This document shows positions 38,992 to 47,001 of a DNA stretch of 64,000 nucleotides, in pieces (the first letter of the stretch is position 1; each line of letters opens with the position of its first letter). The notes under the pieces were generated by a model that made no database searches, had not been told where the DNA came from, and saw only the letters and a program-made list of their open reading frames with translations. A program made the position numbers and the translations under genes. This DNA is from Actinoalloteichus hoggarensis (GTDB lineage Bacteria > Actinomycetota > Actinomycetes > Mycobacteriales > Pseudonocardiaceae), in contig NZ_CP022521.1 of NCBI RefSeq assembly GCF_002234535.1, positions 1,426,001 to 1,490,000 of the forward strand. Direction: 5' to 3'.

Positions 38992-39543
38992 ATGCGCCTC
39001 CTCTTCCTCTGTACAGGCAACACCTGCCGCTCCCCGATGGCGGCGGCGATCACCGCCGCCAAGGCGCAGGCCAGGGGCCTCCGAGTCGACGTGTCCTCGG
39101 CCGGAGTTCGTGCCGAGGACACGATCGCCCCGCCCGCCGTCGCGGTGCTGCGCGCCCGAGACATCGACGTGGCGGCCGACCGCCGTGCGGTGCAGGCCAC
39201 GGCGGACCTGGTGCGATCGGCGGACCTGATCCTCTGCGCCACCGTCGCGCACCGCGAGCTGGTGTGCGCCGAGTTCCTGCCCGCGACGGACGCGGACGCC
39301 GACGCGGGCGACCTCGCCGCTCGGATCGTCGTCTGGGCCGAGTTCGTGGCCAGGGCGCGGGCCGCGGCACCGGAGACCGACCTGGCGGGACTGCTCGCCT
39401 CCCCGCCGTTGCCGATGCCCGCGGCGGAGATCGACCTCGCGGACCCGGCGGGTCGGGGCGACCCGGCCTATGCGGCCGCCGCCGCACAGATCGACACCCT
39501 CGCCGACGCGCTGCTCGACATCGTGGCGACGCACTCGCGGTGA
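38992..39543 (+). CDS. low-molecular-weight protein-tyrosine phosphatase family protein
   Basis: The 183-residue protein begins directly with the phosphate-binding loop FLCTGNTCRSPMA (CX5R, Cys7 to Arg13), the hallmark of low-molecular-weight phosphatases and related arsenate reductases. The usual DP general-acid motif near residue 120 is not obvious; the matching region is poor, so catalytic activity is uncertain. Ala- and Asp-rich inserts make it longer than the typical 150 residues. ATG 38992 is used; GTG 38986 is possible. Confidence 0.8.
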   Translation: MRLLFLCTGNTCRSPMAAAITAAKAQARGLRVDVSSAGVRAEDTIAPPAVAVLRARDIDVAADRRAVQATADLVRSADLILCATVAHRELVCAEFLPATDADADAGDLAARIVVWAEFVARARAAAPETDLAGLLASPPLPMPAAEIDLADPAGRGDPAYAAAAAQIDTLADALLDIVATHSR

Positions 39544-39812
39544 GCCCGACGCCGTCGTCCGGCCGGCTTCGACGGTCCTGCCCGCCACGGCTCGATTCAC
39601 CGTCGGGGTGCCGGACCCGCCGGTGCGTCGGGATCGGTCGGACCGCGCACTCGGCTCCGGGCGGGCGGCGTGCGTTGCCTGCGGCGTGGACCCGGCCGCT
39701 CCCGTGAGACAGGACAGGCGCTCAAACGGCACGACGAACGCCGCCGAGGCTCAGGGCGGCCACGAGCATTTCCGTCGTCCTGTCCCGCTCCTGCGGATGA
39801 CGACCGACGCGG

Positions 39813-39886
39813 TGGGGCCGGTGGGACTCGAACCCACACTGGCACGGACCTAAACCGTGTGCCTCTGCCAATTGGGCCACGGCCCC
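39813..39886 (-). tRNA. tRNA with anticodon TAG (Leu by codon), short variable arm
   Basis: The minus strand folds with acceptor GGGGCCG/CGGCCCC, anticodon stem CACGG/CCGTG with loop TTTAGGT (anticodon TAG, reading CUA leucine codons), and T-stem GTGGG/CCCAC with TTCGAGT. The variable region is only 5 bases (CCAGT), whereas bacterial tRNA-Leu are normally class II with a long variable arm. The D-arm is one base longer than standard before the anticodon stem. CCA is not encoded. All stems pair fully, so it is probably functional. Confidence 0.88.
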
Positions 39887-39965
39887 GTGAGCGTGTGCCG
39901 TGGACCGGCTCACACCGGTCTCGAAGCCTACCGGGTGGCCGATCTCGGCTCCATGCTCGCCCTGC

Positions 39966-40382
39966 TCAGCCGCCGGAGCCGGTGAGCAGTCCGATGCCGA
40001 GGCTGACGACGCCGACGACCAGGCAGAGCGCTCCTGCCCAGAGCAGCACGACGGCCTTGTTGGGGCTGGTGCGCCCGCTGCCCGCCGAGGCGGCGAAGAA
40101 GCCGCCGGACATCAGGGCGGCGGCGAGCGGAAGGCCGAGTCGGGCGGACCAGCCGAGTACGCCGGTCATCGTGTCCGCGTAGAGCAGTCCGACGAGGCTG
40201 AGGATCACGAGCACGCCCGCGTGGCCGTGTCCGGCGCGGGCGAAGGACTTCTGGAAGTCGGTCATCGCGACCCGCCCCGTGACGATGCGGGTCATGAACC
40301 AGCCGCCTACGGCGATGCCCACCACGGTGAGCAGGACCAGGCCCGCGATGATCCGAGTGTGCGGCTGGAGCGTCGTCGTCAT
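39966..40382 (-). CDS. four-helix membrane protein of unknown function
   Basis: The 138-residue protein has four predicted membrane helices (at about 12-32, 55-72, 82-100 and 112-133) with a conserved-looking loop FQKSFARAGHGHAGVLVIL between the first two. The His/Gly cluster could be a ligand or metal site, but I do not recognise the family. It is a single gene with a strong promoter and two palindromes upstream, so it is probably repressed and induced by a small molecule. Confidence 0.75.
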   Translation of the reverse strand: MTTTLQPHTRIIAGLVLLTVVGIAVGGWFMTRIVTGRVAMTDFQKSFARAGHGHAGVLVILSLVGLLYADTMTGVLGWSARLGLPLAAALMSGGFFAASAGSGRTSPNKAVVLLWAGALCLVVGVVSLGIGLLTGSGG

Positions 40383-40427
40383 GAGCCTTGATCCCCCTGA
40401 TGGGCGTGGTGGGCGCGTCGCGCGCTG

Positions 40428-40467
40428 ATAACGCCGTTATGAAACAGTGTTTCGATACGGCTGTCAA
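40428..40467 (-). promoter_or_regulatory. promoter with two palindromic operators
   Basis: On the minus strand TTGACA (40462-40467) and TTTCAT (40439-40444) are spaced by 17 bases. Within the spacer and -10 lies the palindrome GAAACAGTGTTTC (40441-40453), typical of TetR-family sites. A second perfect palindrome, ATAACGCCGTTAT (40428-40440), abuts it over the start point. They face the four-helix membrane protein gene. Confidence 0.72.
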
Positions 40468-40535
40468 CCGTCCCGTCGTGGCATGCGAGCTGGTGATCTA
40501 ACGTTGTCCGCGCCGCATCGGTGCGAGGAGGAGAC

Positions 40536-40757
40536 GTGGCCCGCCATCCCCAAGAGATCGAACGTGACATCGAGCAGGCCCGCGACGCGCTGGCCGAGAC
40601 CCTGGACGAGCTGAGCACTCGTGCCCATCCCAAGCGGTTCGTCGAGACCGCACAGAGCAGTGTGCTCGCGAAGTTCGACGATCCCAAGGTCCGAATCTCA
40701 GTGATGGTGATCGCGGCTCTGGTCGTGCTCGCCGTTCTGCGCAGGCTCTTCCGCTGA
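40536..40757 (+). CDS. DUF3618 small membrane protein
   Basis: The 73-residue protein has an amphipathic N-terminal half (PQEIERDIEQARDALAETLDEL, residues 5-26), the conserved DUF3618 feature, and a C-terminal membrane helix (VMVIAALVVLAVLRRLF). DUF3618 proteins are common in actinobacteria and of unknown function. GTG 40536 follows GAGGAGGAGAC, an excellent ribosome-binding site. Confidence 0.88.
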   Translation: MARHPQEIERDIEQARDALAETLDELSTRAHPKRFVETAQSSVLAKFDDPKVRISVMVIAALVVLAVLRRLFR

Positions 40758-40808
40758 CGTCGGATGAGCGGCGTTCGGGGGTGCGGCGGCCCCCGAACGC
40801 CACCGTCC

Positions 40809-41339
40809 TCACGCCGAGTCGGCCGCCGGTCGCTCGGTATCGTCCGACCCGGTCGCCGAATCGGCGGCGTCGTCGGACGTCGATTCCGGCGCGGCGGCCT
40901 CGACGGGCATCGCCGTGGTGCGGCTGCCGCGACGGCGCCGTGATGCGGTGTCCTTCTTCTTGCGTGGTGTCGCGCCCGCGGTCTTCTCCTCGGCCGCCGC
41001 GGCGTCGGCCGGAAGCTCGTCGGCGGCCTCGGCCCGCTCGGTGATCCGGGATTCGTCGGACCTGGGCGTCAAGTGTCGGGCGGTGAGGTACGCGGAGGTG
41101 AACGCCAGCGCGTCCCCGTCCAGCAGATGCACGACGGTGGGGTCTCCTTCTCCGGCGTGAAGTTCGCGGGCGAGTCGGTCGGCGGCCTCACGGGCGGTGA
41201 GGATGTCGACCGCGTGCACGCTGCGGCTCTGGACCCCGTCCGAGACGGTGACGGTCCAGTCGTCGCCGTCCGAGGCGTACTCGGCGACGAGATGAGAGGA
41301 GGCCTGCGCCCCGTCGGCCTGGTGGCTCGCTTTCCGCAT
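40809..41339 (-). CDS. conserved actinobacterial protein with basic/Ala-rich tail
   Basis: The 176-residue protein has an N-terminal part of about 90 residues with a mixed alpha/beta pattern (DDWTVTVSDGVQSRSVHAVDI, then REAADRLARELH). A disordered tail follows with a lysine/arginine cluster RKKKDTASRRRRG. The folded part vaguely resembles the middle of the divergent neighbour at 41508. The cluster could bind nucleic acid. The function is unknown. ATG 41339 is the likely start; the frame is open to 41444. Confidence 0.65.
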   Translation of the reverse strand: MRKASHQADGAQASSHLVAEYASDGDDWTVTVSDGVQSRSVHAVDILTAREAADRLARELHAGEGDPTVVHLLDGDALAFTSAYLTARHLTPRSDESRITERAEAADELPADAAAAEEKTAGATPRKKKDTASRRRRGSRTTAMPVEAAAPESTSDDAADSATGSDDTERPAADSA

Positions 41340-41507
41340 GGGCCTATCGTCCGACGGCGTTGCGCCCTTCGCACGACGGGGCGTAGGCGAAACGGTCCAT
41401 CGGTCACTGGGCTGATCGGAGTATCGCCGACTCCGGTCGACCACGTGACGTTCCTGTCAGTGCGATAAGGCAACCTGATAGGGCTAATTGTTGATCAAGG
41501 AGAGACG

Positions 41508-42314
41508 ATGCCCCGAGTGCTGTCCGAGCAGGACCTTGAATACTTAGCGACGGAACTCGCGGCGGGGCGCCCACCCATGGTGTGGTTCACCTCCCGCGCC
41601 GTCGGCGTCGAGTCCGGTCGATCCGGCAAGGTGACGGCTCTCGACGAGCCCGCCGAAGGGGAGTTCATCCAGGTTCGCCCCACCGGCTCGCAGGATGTGC
41701 TCTCGTTCTCGGCTGCCGAGGTGACACTCACCAAGCCGGCTCGCAAGCCGCGCAAGCCGGACACGCCGGAGCCTGTGCAGTCCGACGGGCCGACGGCCCC
41801 CGGCCCGATCGAGCCGGTCTGGACGCCCGAGCCGCCGCCTGCGCCGACGAGCCGGGGTGCCAAGTCTCGATCCAGCACGGAGAACGGAGATTCAGTGACC
41901 GAGCCGACCGCGACTCGTAAGCCTGCCGCAGGCAAGCGAGCGAAGCCGGGTGCCGCGGCGACGATCGTCCTCACCTCCACTGCCGAAGGGCTGTGGACGG
42001 CAGAGGTGACCGTCGGCGCGAAGAAGGCGCTCAAGCCGACGACGATCAGCATGAGTGCCGTGGCGCAGGCCGTGAAGATCCTGCATCCCGAGGCCGACGC
42101 CGCGGTGCAGCCGGTGCTCGACGCCGCGCGTGAGCAGCAGCGTGCCAAGGTGGAGCAGCTTCAGGCCGAGCTGGAGGAGGCCCGGCGCCTGCTGGGTGAC
42201 CTCGACGAGCCCGCGTCGCAGACGGAGACGGAGTCGGCCGAGCGGTCCGGCGACGCCGACGCCGCGGCGGACGCCGCGCCCGCCGAGTCCTCTCCGGAGG
42301 GCGCGGGCGCCTGA
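41508..42314 (+). CDS. conserved actinobacterial protein (DUF6319-like)
   Basis: The 268-residue protein starts behind AAGGAGAG. The N-terminal 75 residues (LAAGRPPMVWFTSRAVGVE, EGEFIQVRPTGSQDVLSFSAAEV) form a small beta-rich domain. A Pro-rich linker, a second domain of about 75 residues around LWTAEVTVGAKK, a helical coiled stretch QQRAKVEQLQAELEEARRLL and an acidic tail follow. I believe it matches DUF6319, but from memory only. No function is known. A strong hairpin terminator follows. Confidence 0.75.
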   Translation: MPRVLSEQDLEYLATELAAGRPPMVWFTSRAVGVESGRSGKVTALDEPAEGEFIQVRPTGSQDVLSFSAAEVTLTKPARKPRKPDTPEPVQSDGPTAPGPIEPVWTPEPPPAPTSRGAKSRSSTENGDSVTEPTATRKPAAGKRAKPGAAATIVLTSTAEGLWTAEVTVGAKKALKPTTISMSAVAQAVKILHPEADAAVQPVLDAAREQQRAKVEQLQAELEEARRLLGDLDEPASQTETESAERSGDADAAADAAPAESSPEGAGA

Positions 42315-42327
42315 GCCGCCCACTCCG

Positions 42328-42372
42328 CCCAGGACGGTGCCCGGTCGACGGTCGGTCGACCGGGCACCGTCC
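42328..42372 (+). terminator. strong hairpin terminator
   Basis: A perfect 20-bp stem (42328-42347 with 42353-42372) and a 5-base loop, followed by TTT, 13 bases behind the stop of the DUF6319-like gene. Confidence 0.9.
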
Positions 42373-42589
42373 TGTTTCGGAGAGGTCACGACGCATTTCT
42401 CGCACTATGGTTGTATATCCTTTATAAGAAGTGATCTATATCACCATCGTCTCTCTTCGATGTGTATCCGACGCTATGTTCGTGATCAGTTCGTTAATTA
42501 CTGATTGCCGACTGAACGATCACCATTGAACTGTCCGGCAAAAGGGTCAGAACATGGCGGCCGAACGGTCGATCGAGGGGACGGTGTCA
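42373..42589 (+). promoter_or_regulatory. AT-rich promoter region of the subtilisin gene, with BldD-like box
   Basis: This 217-base region is the most AT-rich stretch of the window (for example TTGTATATCCTTTATAAG at about 42410). At 42430-42445 AGTGA-N6-TCACC matches the published BldD consensus AGTGA(N)TCACC. Farther down, GTGATCAGTTC and GAACGATCAC form an interrupted inverted repeat. A developmental control of the downstream protease is inferred. Confidence 0.6.
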
Positions 42590-45500
42590 ATGAAGAGCAG
42601 AAAAGTATCGGCAGTGGTGTTAGGACTGGCATTGAGCGCGGGCCTCACCGCGGGGACGGTGCAGGCAGGCGCACAGGAGACCTCCGGAGGCGCCGAGGCC
42701 TTCGCGAGCGCGCGCTCCGAGATCCTCACCCTGATCACGGGCGACCAGCTGCGAGTCGCCGCGACGTCGAACGGCCTGCCGACCGTCACGGTGCTGCCCG
42801 GCGCGGGACGCGAGTCCGTCACCTTCCACCGGATCGTCAGGGCTGACCGGCTTTCGGTCATTCCCTCCGACGCGCTCGGCCTGATCCAGGCGGGTCGACT
42901 CGATGAACGGCTCTTCGACGTCACCGGCCTGATCGAGCAGGGCTTCGGCGACTCGGGTCCGCTGCCGCTGATCCTGTCCTACACGCCCGGAGCCGAACGC
43001 ACCCTCGCCGATCCGTTGTCGGTGGCAGGCGCCGAGGTCGTCCGTGAGCTGCCCAGCCTGGACGGCGTCGCGGTGCGGACCGACCCGGACTCCGCCGAGG
43101 AGGTCTGGGACGTGCTCGGTGCCGAGCAGACCACCTTCGCGGGCGGCGTCGAACGAGTCTGGTTGAACGGTCGTGCCCGCGTCATGGACGAGGAGTCCAA
43201 CGCGCAGATCGGCGCGCCCGAGGCCTGGGAGGGCGGATTCACCGGTGCGGGGGCGACCGTGGCCGTGCTCGACACAGGCATCGACGCCGAGCACCCCGAC
43301 CTCGCGGACGTCGTCGTCGCCGCCGAGGACTTCACCGGCAACCCCGACGGGCCGAAGGACGGCGACGGCCACGGCACGCACGTCGCCGGGACGATCGCGG
43401 GCACGGGCGCGGCCTCGGACGGCGCTCACCGAGGCGTCGCTCCGGATGCGGAACTGCTCATCGGCAAGGTGTGCGGCGACGACGGCTTCTGCACCGAGGA
43501 CGCGATCATCGCCGGGATGGAGTGGGCGGCCGAGCAGGGCGTCGACGCCGCGAACCTCAGTCTCGGCGGCGGGCCCACCGACGGCACGGACCCGATGTCG
43601 CTGGCGGTGAACGCCCTCACCGAGCAGAGCGGCGTGCTCTACGTGATCGCGGCGGGCAACTTCGGCGCCGACGAGACGGTGAGCAACCCGGCCTCCGCCG
43701 ATGCGGCGCTGGCGGTCGCGAGCGTCACCAAGTCCGACGAGCTGAGCTCCTTCTCCAGTCGCGGGCCCAGGGTCGGCGACAAGGCGATCAAGCCGGAGAT
43801 CGCGGCGCCCGGCTCTGACATCCTCTCCGCCCGCGCCGCGGGCACGCCCGGCAGCGGCGACTACACCTCGCTGAGCGGCACCTCCATGGCGTCGCCGCAT
43901 GTGGCGGGCGCGGCGGCCGTGCTGGCCGCGCAGCACCCGGACTGGCAGGCCGAGGAGCTGAAGGCCGCGCTGACGGGATCGTCGGTGCCCCTGGAGGGCA
44001 TCGGCGTCACCGCGCAGGGCGCGGGCCGACTCGACCTCGCCGCCGCGGTGTCGACCGAGGTCCTGGCCTCGCCCTCCTCGTTGAGCCTGGGCGTGTTCCC
44101 CTACCCCCAGACCGAGGAGCCCGTGACGCACGAGCTGACCTACCGGAACACCGGCGGCGAGGACGTCACCTTCGACCTGACCTTCGAGCCGCTCGGACCG
44201 GACGGAGCCGCGGCCCCCGACGGGCTGTTCAGCCTCAGCGCCGACCAGGTGACCGTGCCCGCGGGCGGCGAGGCCACCGTCGAGCTGACCGTGGACCCCT
44301 CCGTCAACGAGCAGACCGGCTTCTTCGGCGGCTCGGTGCTGGCCACCAGCGTCGACGGCGAGACGACGGTGTCCACGGCGGCGGGCGCGTTCGTCGAGCC
44401 CGAGAGCTACGACCTGTCGATCGAGGCCGTGACGCAGTCCGGTGCCCCCGCCGAGTATCCCCTCATTCTCGCGGCCGACCGCGCGACCGGTGACAGCGTC
44501 CTGATCGGCTCGGGCGCCGACGGCGACTTCACGGCCCGTCTGCCCGCAGGCACCTACGACGTCCTCGGGGTCCTCGATGAGGAGTTCGAGGAGGACGGTG
44601 AGATCGTCGGCGGCGCGGTCACCCACGTGGTCGAACTGGGCGTCGACGTCACCTCGGACGCGACGATCACCCTCGACGGCACACAGGGCGTCCTGCTGAC
44701 CGCCGAGACGGAACGCGAGACCATCGTGGAGGCGACCGTCGTCGACATGGTCGTCGGCCAGAACGTCGTCGGCTCCTTCGACCTCGACTCGGTCGACCAG
44801 TACGCCGTGCCGACGGGCGACGTCGGCGACAGCGGCATGCGCTTCGTCTTTCGGCCGATGCTCGGCTCGCCCGAGGGCGCGGACGAGGTGTACGGCTACA
44901 ACCTCGTGTTCGAGGAGACGGGGATCCCCGAGTCGCCGAGCTTCGTCGTGAAGGATGCCGAGCTGGCGCGGGTGCAGGCCGACTACCGGACCCAAGGCCT
45001 CGAGGCGTCGGGATCGCGGGGCTCGATGGCCATTCTGCCCGCGGACAACGGGGGCTTCGGGATCGCGGTCCCGATCGATCTGCCCGCCGAGCGCCTGGAG
45101 TTCTTCACCCCGGGCGACATCACCTGGATCGAGTTCCTCACCTTCTCCGACCTGAACGGCTTCGAGGACTTCTCCACGGAGAAGACCTACGAGGTGGGCG
45201 AGAGCACGGCGACGTGGAACAGCGCACCGCTGGGCGTCGGAGTCGGGACCGCGTCCAATCCCGCGGGCCAGCGGCTCGGGGACGAGATCTTCGTGAGCCC
45301 CGGGGTGTTCGCGCCCAGCGGCGATCCGGTGAGCTATCTCCTCGCGGGGGACGAGACGCGGATCGCGGGCGCCACCACGCTGACGCACGACGGCGAGGTC
45401 ATCGGGACCCAGGACGGTCTGGGCGGCGCGCTGTTCTCGGTGCCCGCGGGCGACGAGGTGTTCACCCTGGACGTCGAGGGAACCCGTGACCTGCCGTGGT

Positions 45501-45880
45501 CGGCGTACGGCACCGAGATCGACGCCTCGTGGACCTTCTCCTCCGACACCGTCGACGCGGAGCTGCCCGGCGCGCTGCCGCTGCTGGGCGTCGGATTCGA
45601 CGGCGAGGTGAACGAGCTGGGGCAGGCGCCCGCAGGCGTCGAGTACCCGCTGGCCGTCCAGGTGAACGGCCTGGACGGCGAGCCGACCGAGTTGAGCATG
45701 GAGGTCTCCTACGACGACGGCGTCACCTGGACGGCCGTCGAGGTGACCGCGGACTCGACCGTGCTGCTCGAGCACCCCGCCGAGGACGGGTTCGTCTCGC
45801 TTCGGGCGAGCGCCGCCGACGGCGAGGGCAACAGCGTGGAGCAGACCATGCTGCGCGCCTACGGCATCACGGCGGGCTGA
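42590..45880 (+). CDS. secreted S8 subtilisin-like serine protease
   Basis: The preproprotein has about 1,096 residues. A signal peptide (KVSAVVLGLALSAGLTAGTVQ) and a propeptide reach to about 190. The S8 catalytic domain follows with Asp in AVLDTGIDAEHPDL (about residue 228), His in GHGTHVAGT (about 261) and Ser in SGTSMASPHVAGAA (about 432). Beyond 490 come beta-sandwich domains (ESTTVTVPAGGEATVELTVDPS-like stretches) of about 600 residues, typical of large streptomycete subtilases. It digests proteins outside the cell. ATG 42590 with GAGGGG upstream gives a regular signal peptide; ATG 42554 is an in-frame alternative. Confidence 0.95.
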   Translation: MKSRKVSAVVLGLALSAGLTAGTVQAGAQETSGGAEAFASARSEILTLITGDQLRVAATSNGLPTVTVLPGAGRESVTFHRIVRADRLSVIPSDALGLIQAGRLDERLFDVTGLIEQGFGDSGPLPLILSYTPGAERTLADPLSVAGAEVVRELPSLDGVAVRTDPDSAEEVWDVLGAEQTTFAGGVERVWLNGRARVMDEESNAQIGAPEAWEGGFTGAGATVAVLDTGIDAEHPDLADVVVAAEDFTGNPDGPKDGDGHGTHVAGTIAGTGAASDGAHRGVAPDAELLIGKVCGDDGFCTEDAIIAGMEWAAEQGVDAANLSLGGGPTDGTDPMSLAVNALTEQSGVLYVIAAGNFGADETVSNPASADAALAVASVTKSDELSSFSSRGPRVGDKAIKPEIAAPGSDILSARAAGTPGSGDYTSLSGTSMASPHVAGAAAVLAAQHPDWQAEELKAALTGSSVPLEGIGVTAQGAGRLDLAAAVSTEVLASPSSLSLGVFPYPQTEEPVTHELTYRNTGGEDVTFDLTFEPLGPDGAAAPDGLFSLSADQVTVPAGGEATVELTVDPSVNEQTGFFGGSVLATSVDGETTVSTAAGAFVEPESYDLSIEAVTQSGAPAEYPLILAADRATGDSVLIGSGADGDFTARLPAGTYDVLGVLDEEFEEDGEIVGGAVTHVVELGVDVTSDATITLDGTQGVLLTAETERETIVEATVVDMVVGQNVVGSFDLDSVDQYAVPTGDVGDSGMRFVFRPMLGSPEGADEVYGYNLVFEETGIPESPSFVVKDAELARVQADYRTQGLEASGSRGSMAILPADNGGFGIAVPIDLPAERLEFFTPGDITWIEFLTFSDLNGFEDFSTEKTYEVGESTATWNSAPLGVGVGTASNPAGQRLGDEIFVSPGVFAPSGDPVSYLLAGDETRIAGATTLTHDGEVIGTQDGLGGALFSVPAGDEVFTLDVEGTRDLPWSAYGTEIDASWTFSSDTVDAELPGALPLLGVGFDGEVNELGQAPAGVEYPLAVQVNGLDGEPTELSMEVSYDDGVTWTAVEVTADSTVLLEHPAEDGFVSLRASAADGEGNSVEQTMLRAYGITAG

Positions 45881-45928
45881 CCGCCGGCCGCCAGCGCGCA
45901 CGACCGTGTGAGCCTGGGCTGAGACGAT

Positions 45929-45968
45929 CCGGCCCGCACCGAGACCACCCCGGTTCGGTGCGGGCCGG
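45929..45968 (+). terminator. hairpin terminator of the subtilisin gene
   Basis: A perfect 14-bp stem (CCGGCCCGCACCGA with its complement), extended by a further imperfect GACGA/TCGTC pair outside it. It lies about 50 bases behind the stop codon. Confidence 0.8.
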
Positions 45969-47001
45969 GTCGTCGTCTGTCGGGGCGGGCCTCCGCCGGG
46001 ACGCGATCTCGGCGGACGGGGGCGGCCGGTGCTCGCCGCCCTGCCGGTGCGGGGCGAGGGCGGTGTTCGCGTGCCCGGTGTCGCGCCGCACGGCCTGCCG
46101 CGCCGGTGTCGCCGTGCGCCGCACCGCGAATCCCTCCGCCGGTCCGGTGCTCGATCCTCGGGTGTCGCGGCGCGATTCGCCGTGAATTAGCCGGCTGGTG
46201 CGTCGCATTCAATAGGAGGACTCATTCCGAGCCGTCGGCGCGGCGTGGGATTCGGCCTAGCAGGTTTTCCGCCCGACGTACCAAGGGAGTGTCGGCGGTT
46301 GCGAGAATACGCGGGTCGACTTCTCTCGACCTGCCCACCGGAATTCGAGCGAGTCGGACCGCGGATCACGGTGGTGTCTCGGCGTGGTTCGGGTGCATCG
46401 CCGATCGCTCGCGGCCTCGGATCCGCTCGCCTTCGGCCTGTGTCTCGCCGCCGACCCCGCTCACACGGCAGCTGATCGTGGCGGCACGGCGGGGCCGGAC
46501 GGCACGCACCCGGGTGCCGGGCGATCCGCCTCGCGCCGTGCGGTGGTGACGGCCGCGCTGGCTCCCGCCGGCCGAGCCGATCGATCCCGCGGTCGACGGC
46601 TCATGACGGCCTGCTCGGCATGGCGACCAACGCCGACGGTCGACGCGGCAGGCCGTATGCGGGATCGAGATCGGTCGACGGCAGGCGAGCGGCCGACTGC
46701 GACGCGCGATGCGCCTGCCGCGCGGGCGGTCGCGCGGCGGGACGGCGGGACGGCGCCGGGCTTGAGGGCGGGACATGAAGGGCGGGACAGGGAAGGGCGC
46801 GGTCCCTGTCCCGCCATGGGGTTCGGATGTCGAGAACCGACGTCCGACTTCGACTCCAGGAAGGAGAGTGATTTCACGGTACGGCCTGGTAGAGATCGTT
46901 GCGACGAGTGAACGCAGCAACCGGCTACCGACTTTCGGGCGCCGGCGTCTCACCCGAAGGGAGCAGTTGCACCGTTCCTGTCCGGTGGCGTGTTCGGAGA
47001 G
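45969..47001. other. 1-kb region without a recognisable gene
   Basis: Open frames fill both strands but are short of hydrophobic residues, rich in Arg/Pro/Ser and without family matches. A good ribosome-binding-like AGGAGG occurs at about 46214-46220 with no proper start behind it, and 46150-46350 is less GC-rich than the rest. This may be the remains of a lost gene or a divergent regulatory zone. A 13-bp hairpin lies at 46781-46815. Confidence 0.45.
46781..46815 (-). terminator. hairpin, candidate terminator behind the P450 gene
   Basis: A 13-bp stem GGCGGGACAGGGA / TCCCTGTCCCGCC with a 9-base loop. On the minus strand it lies about 190 bases behind the cytochrome P450 stop and could end that transcript. 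It has no T tract. Confidence 0.5.

Noticed and set aside
39813-39886. Amber suppressor tRNA
   Set aside because: The anticodon in RNA is UAG, which reads CUA leucine codons. An amber suppressor would need CUA.
46366-46953. A 195-codon frame on the minus strand
   Set aside because: Composition is that of an antisense shadow in GC-rich DNA (Arg, Pro and Ser dominate), with no motif and no start signal.
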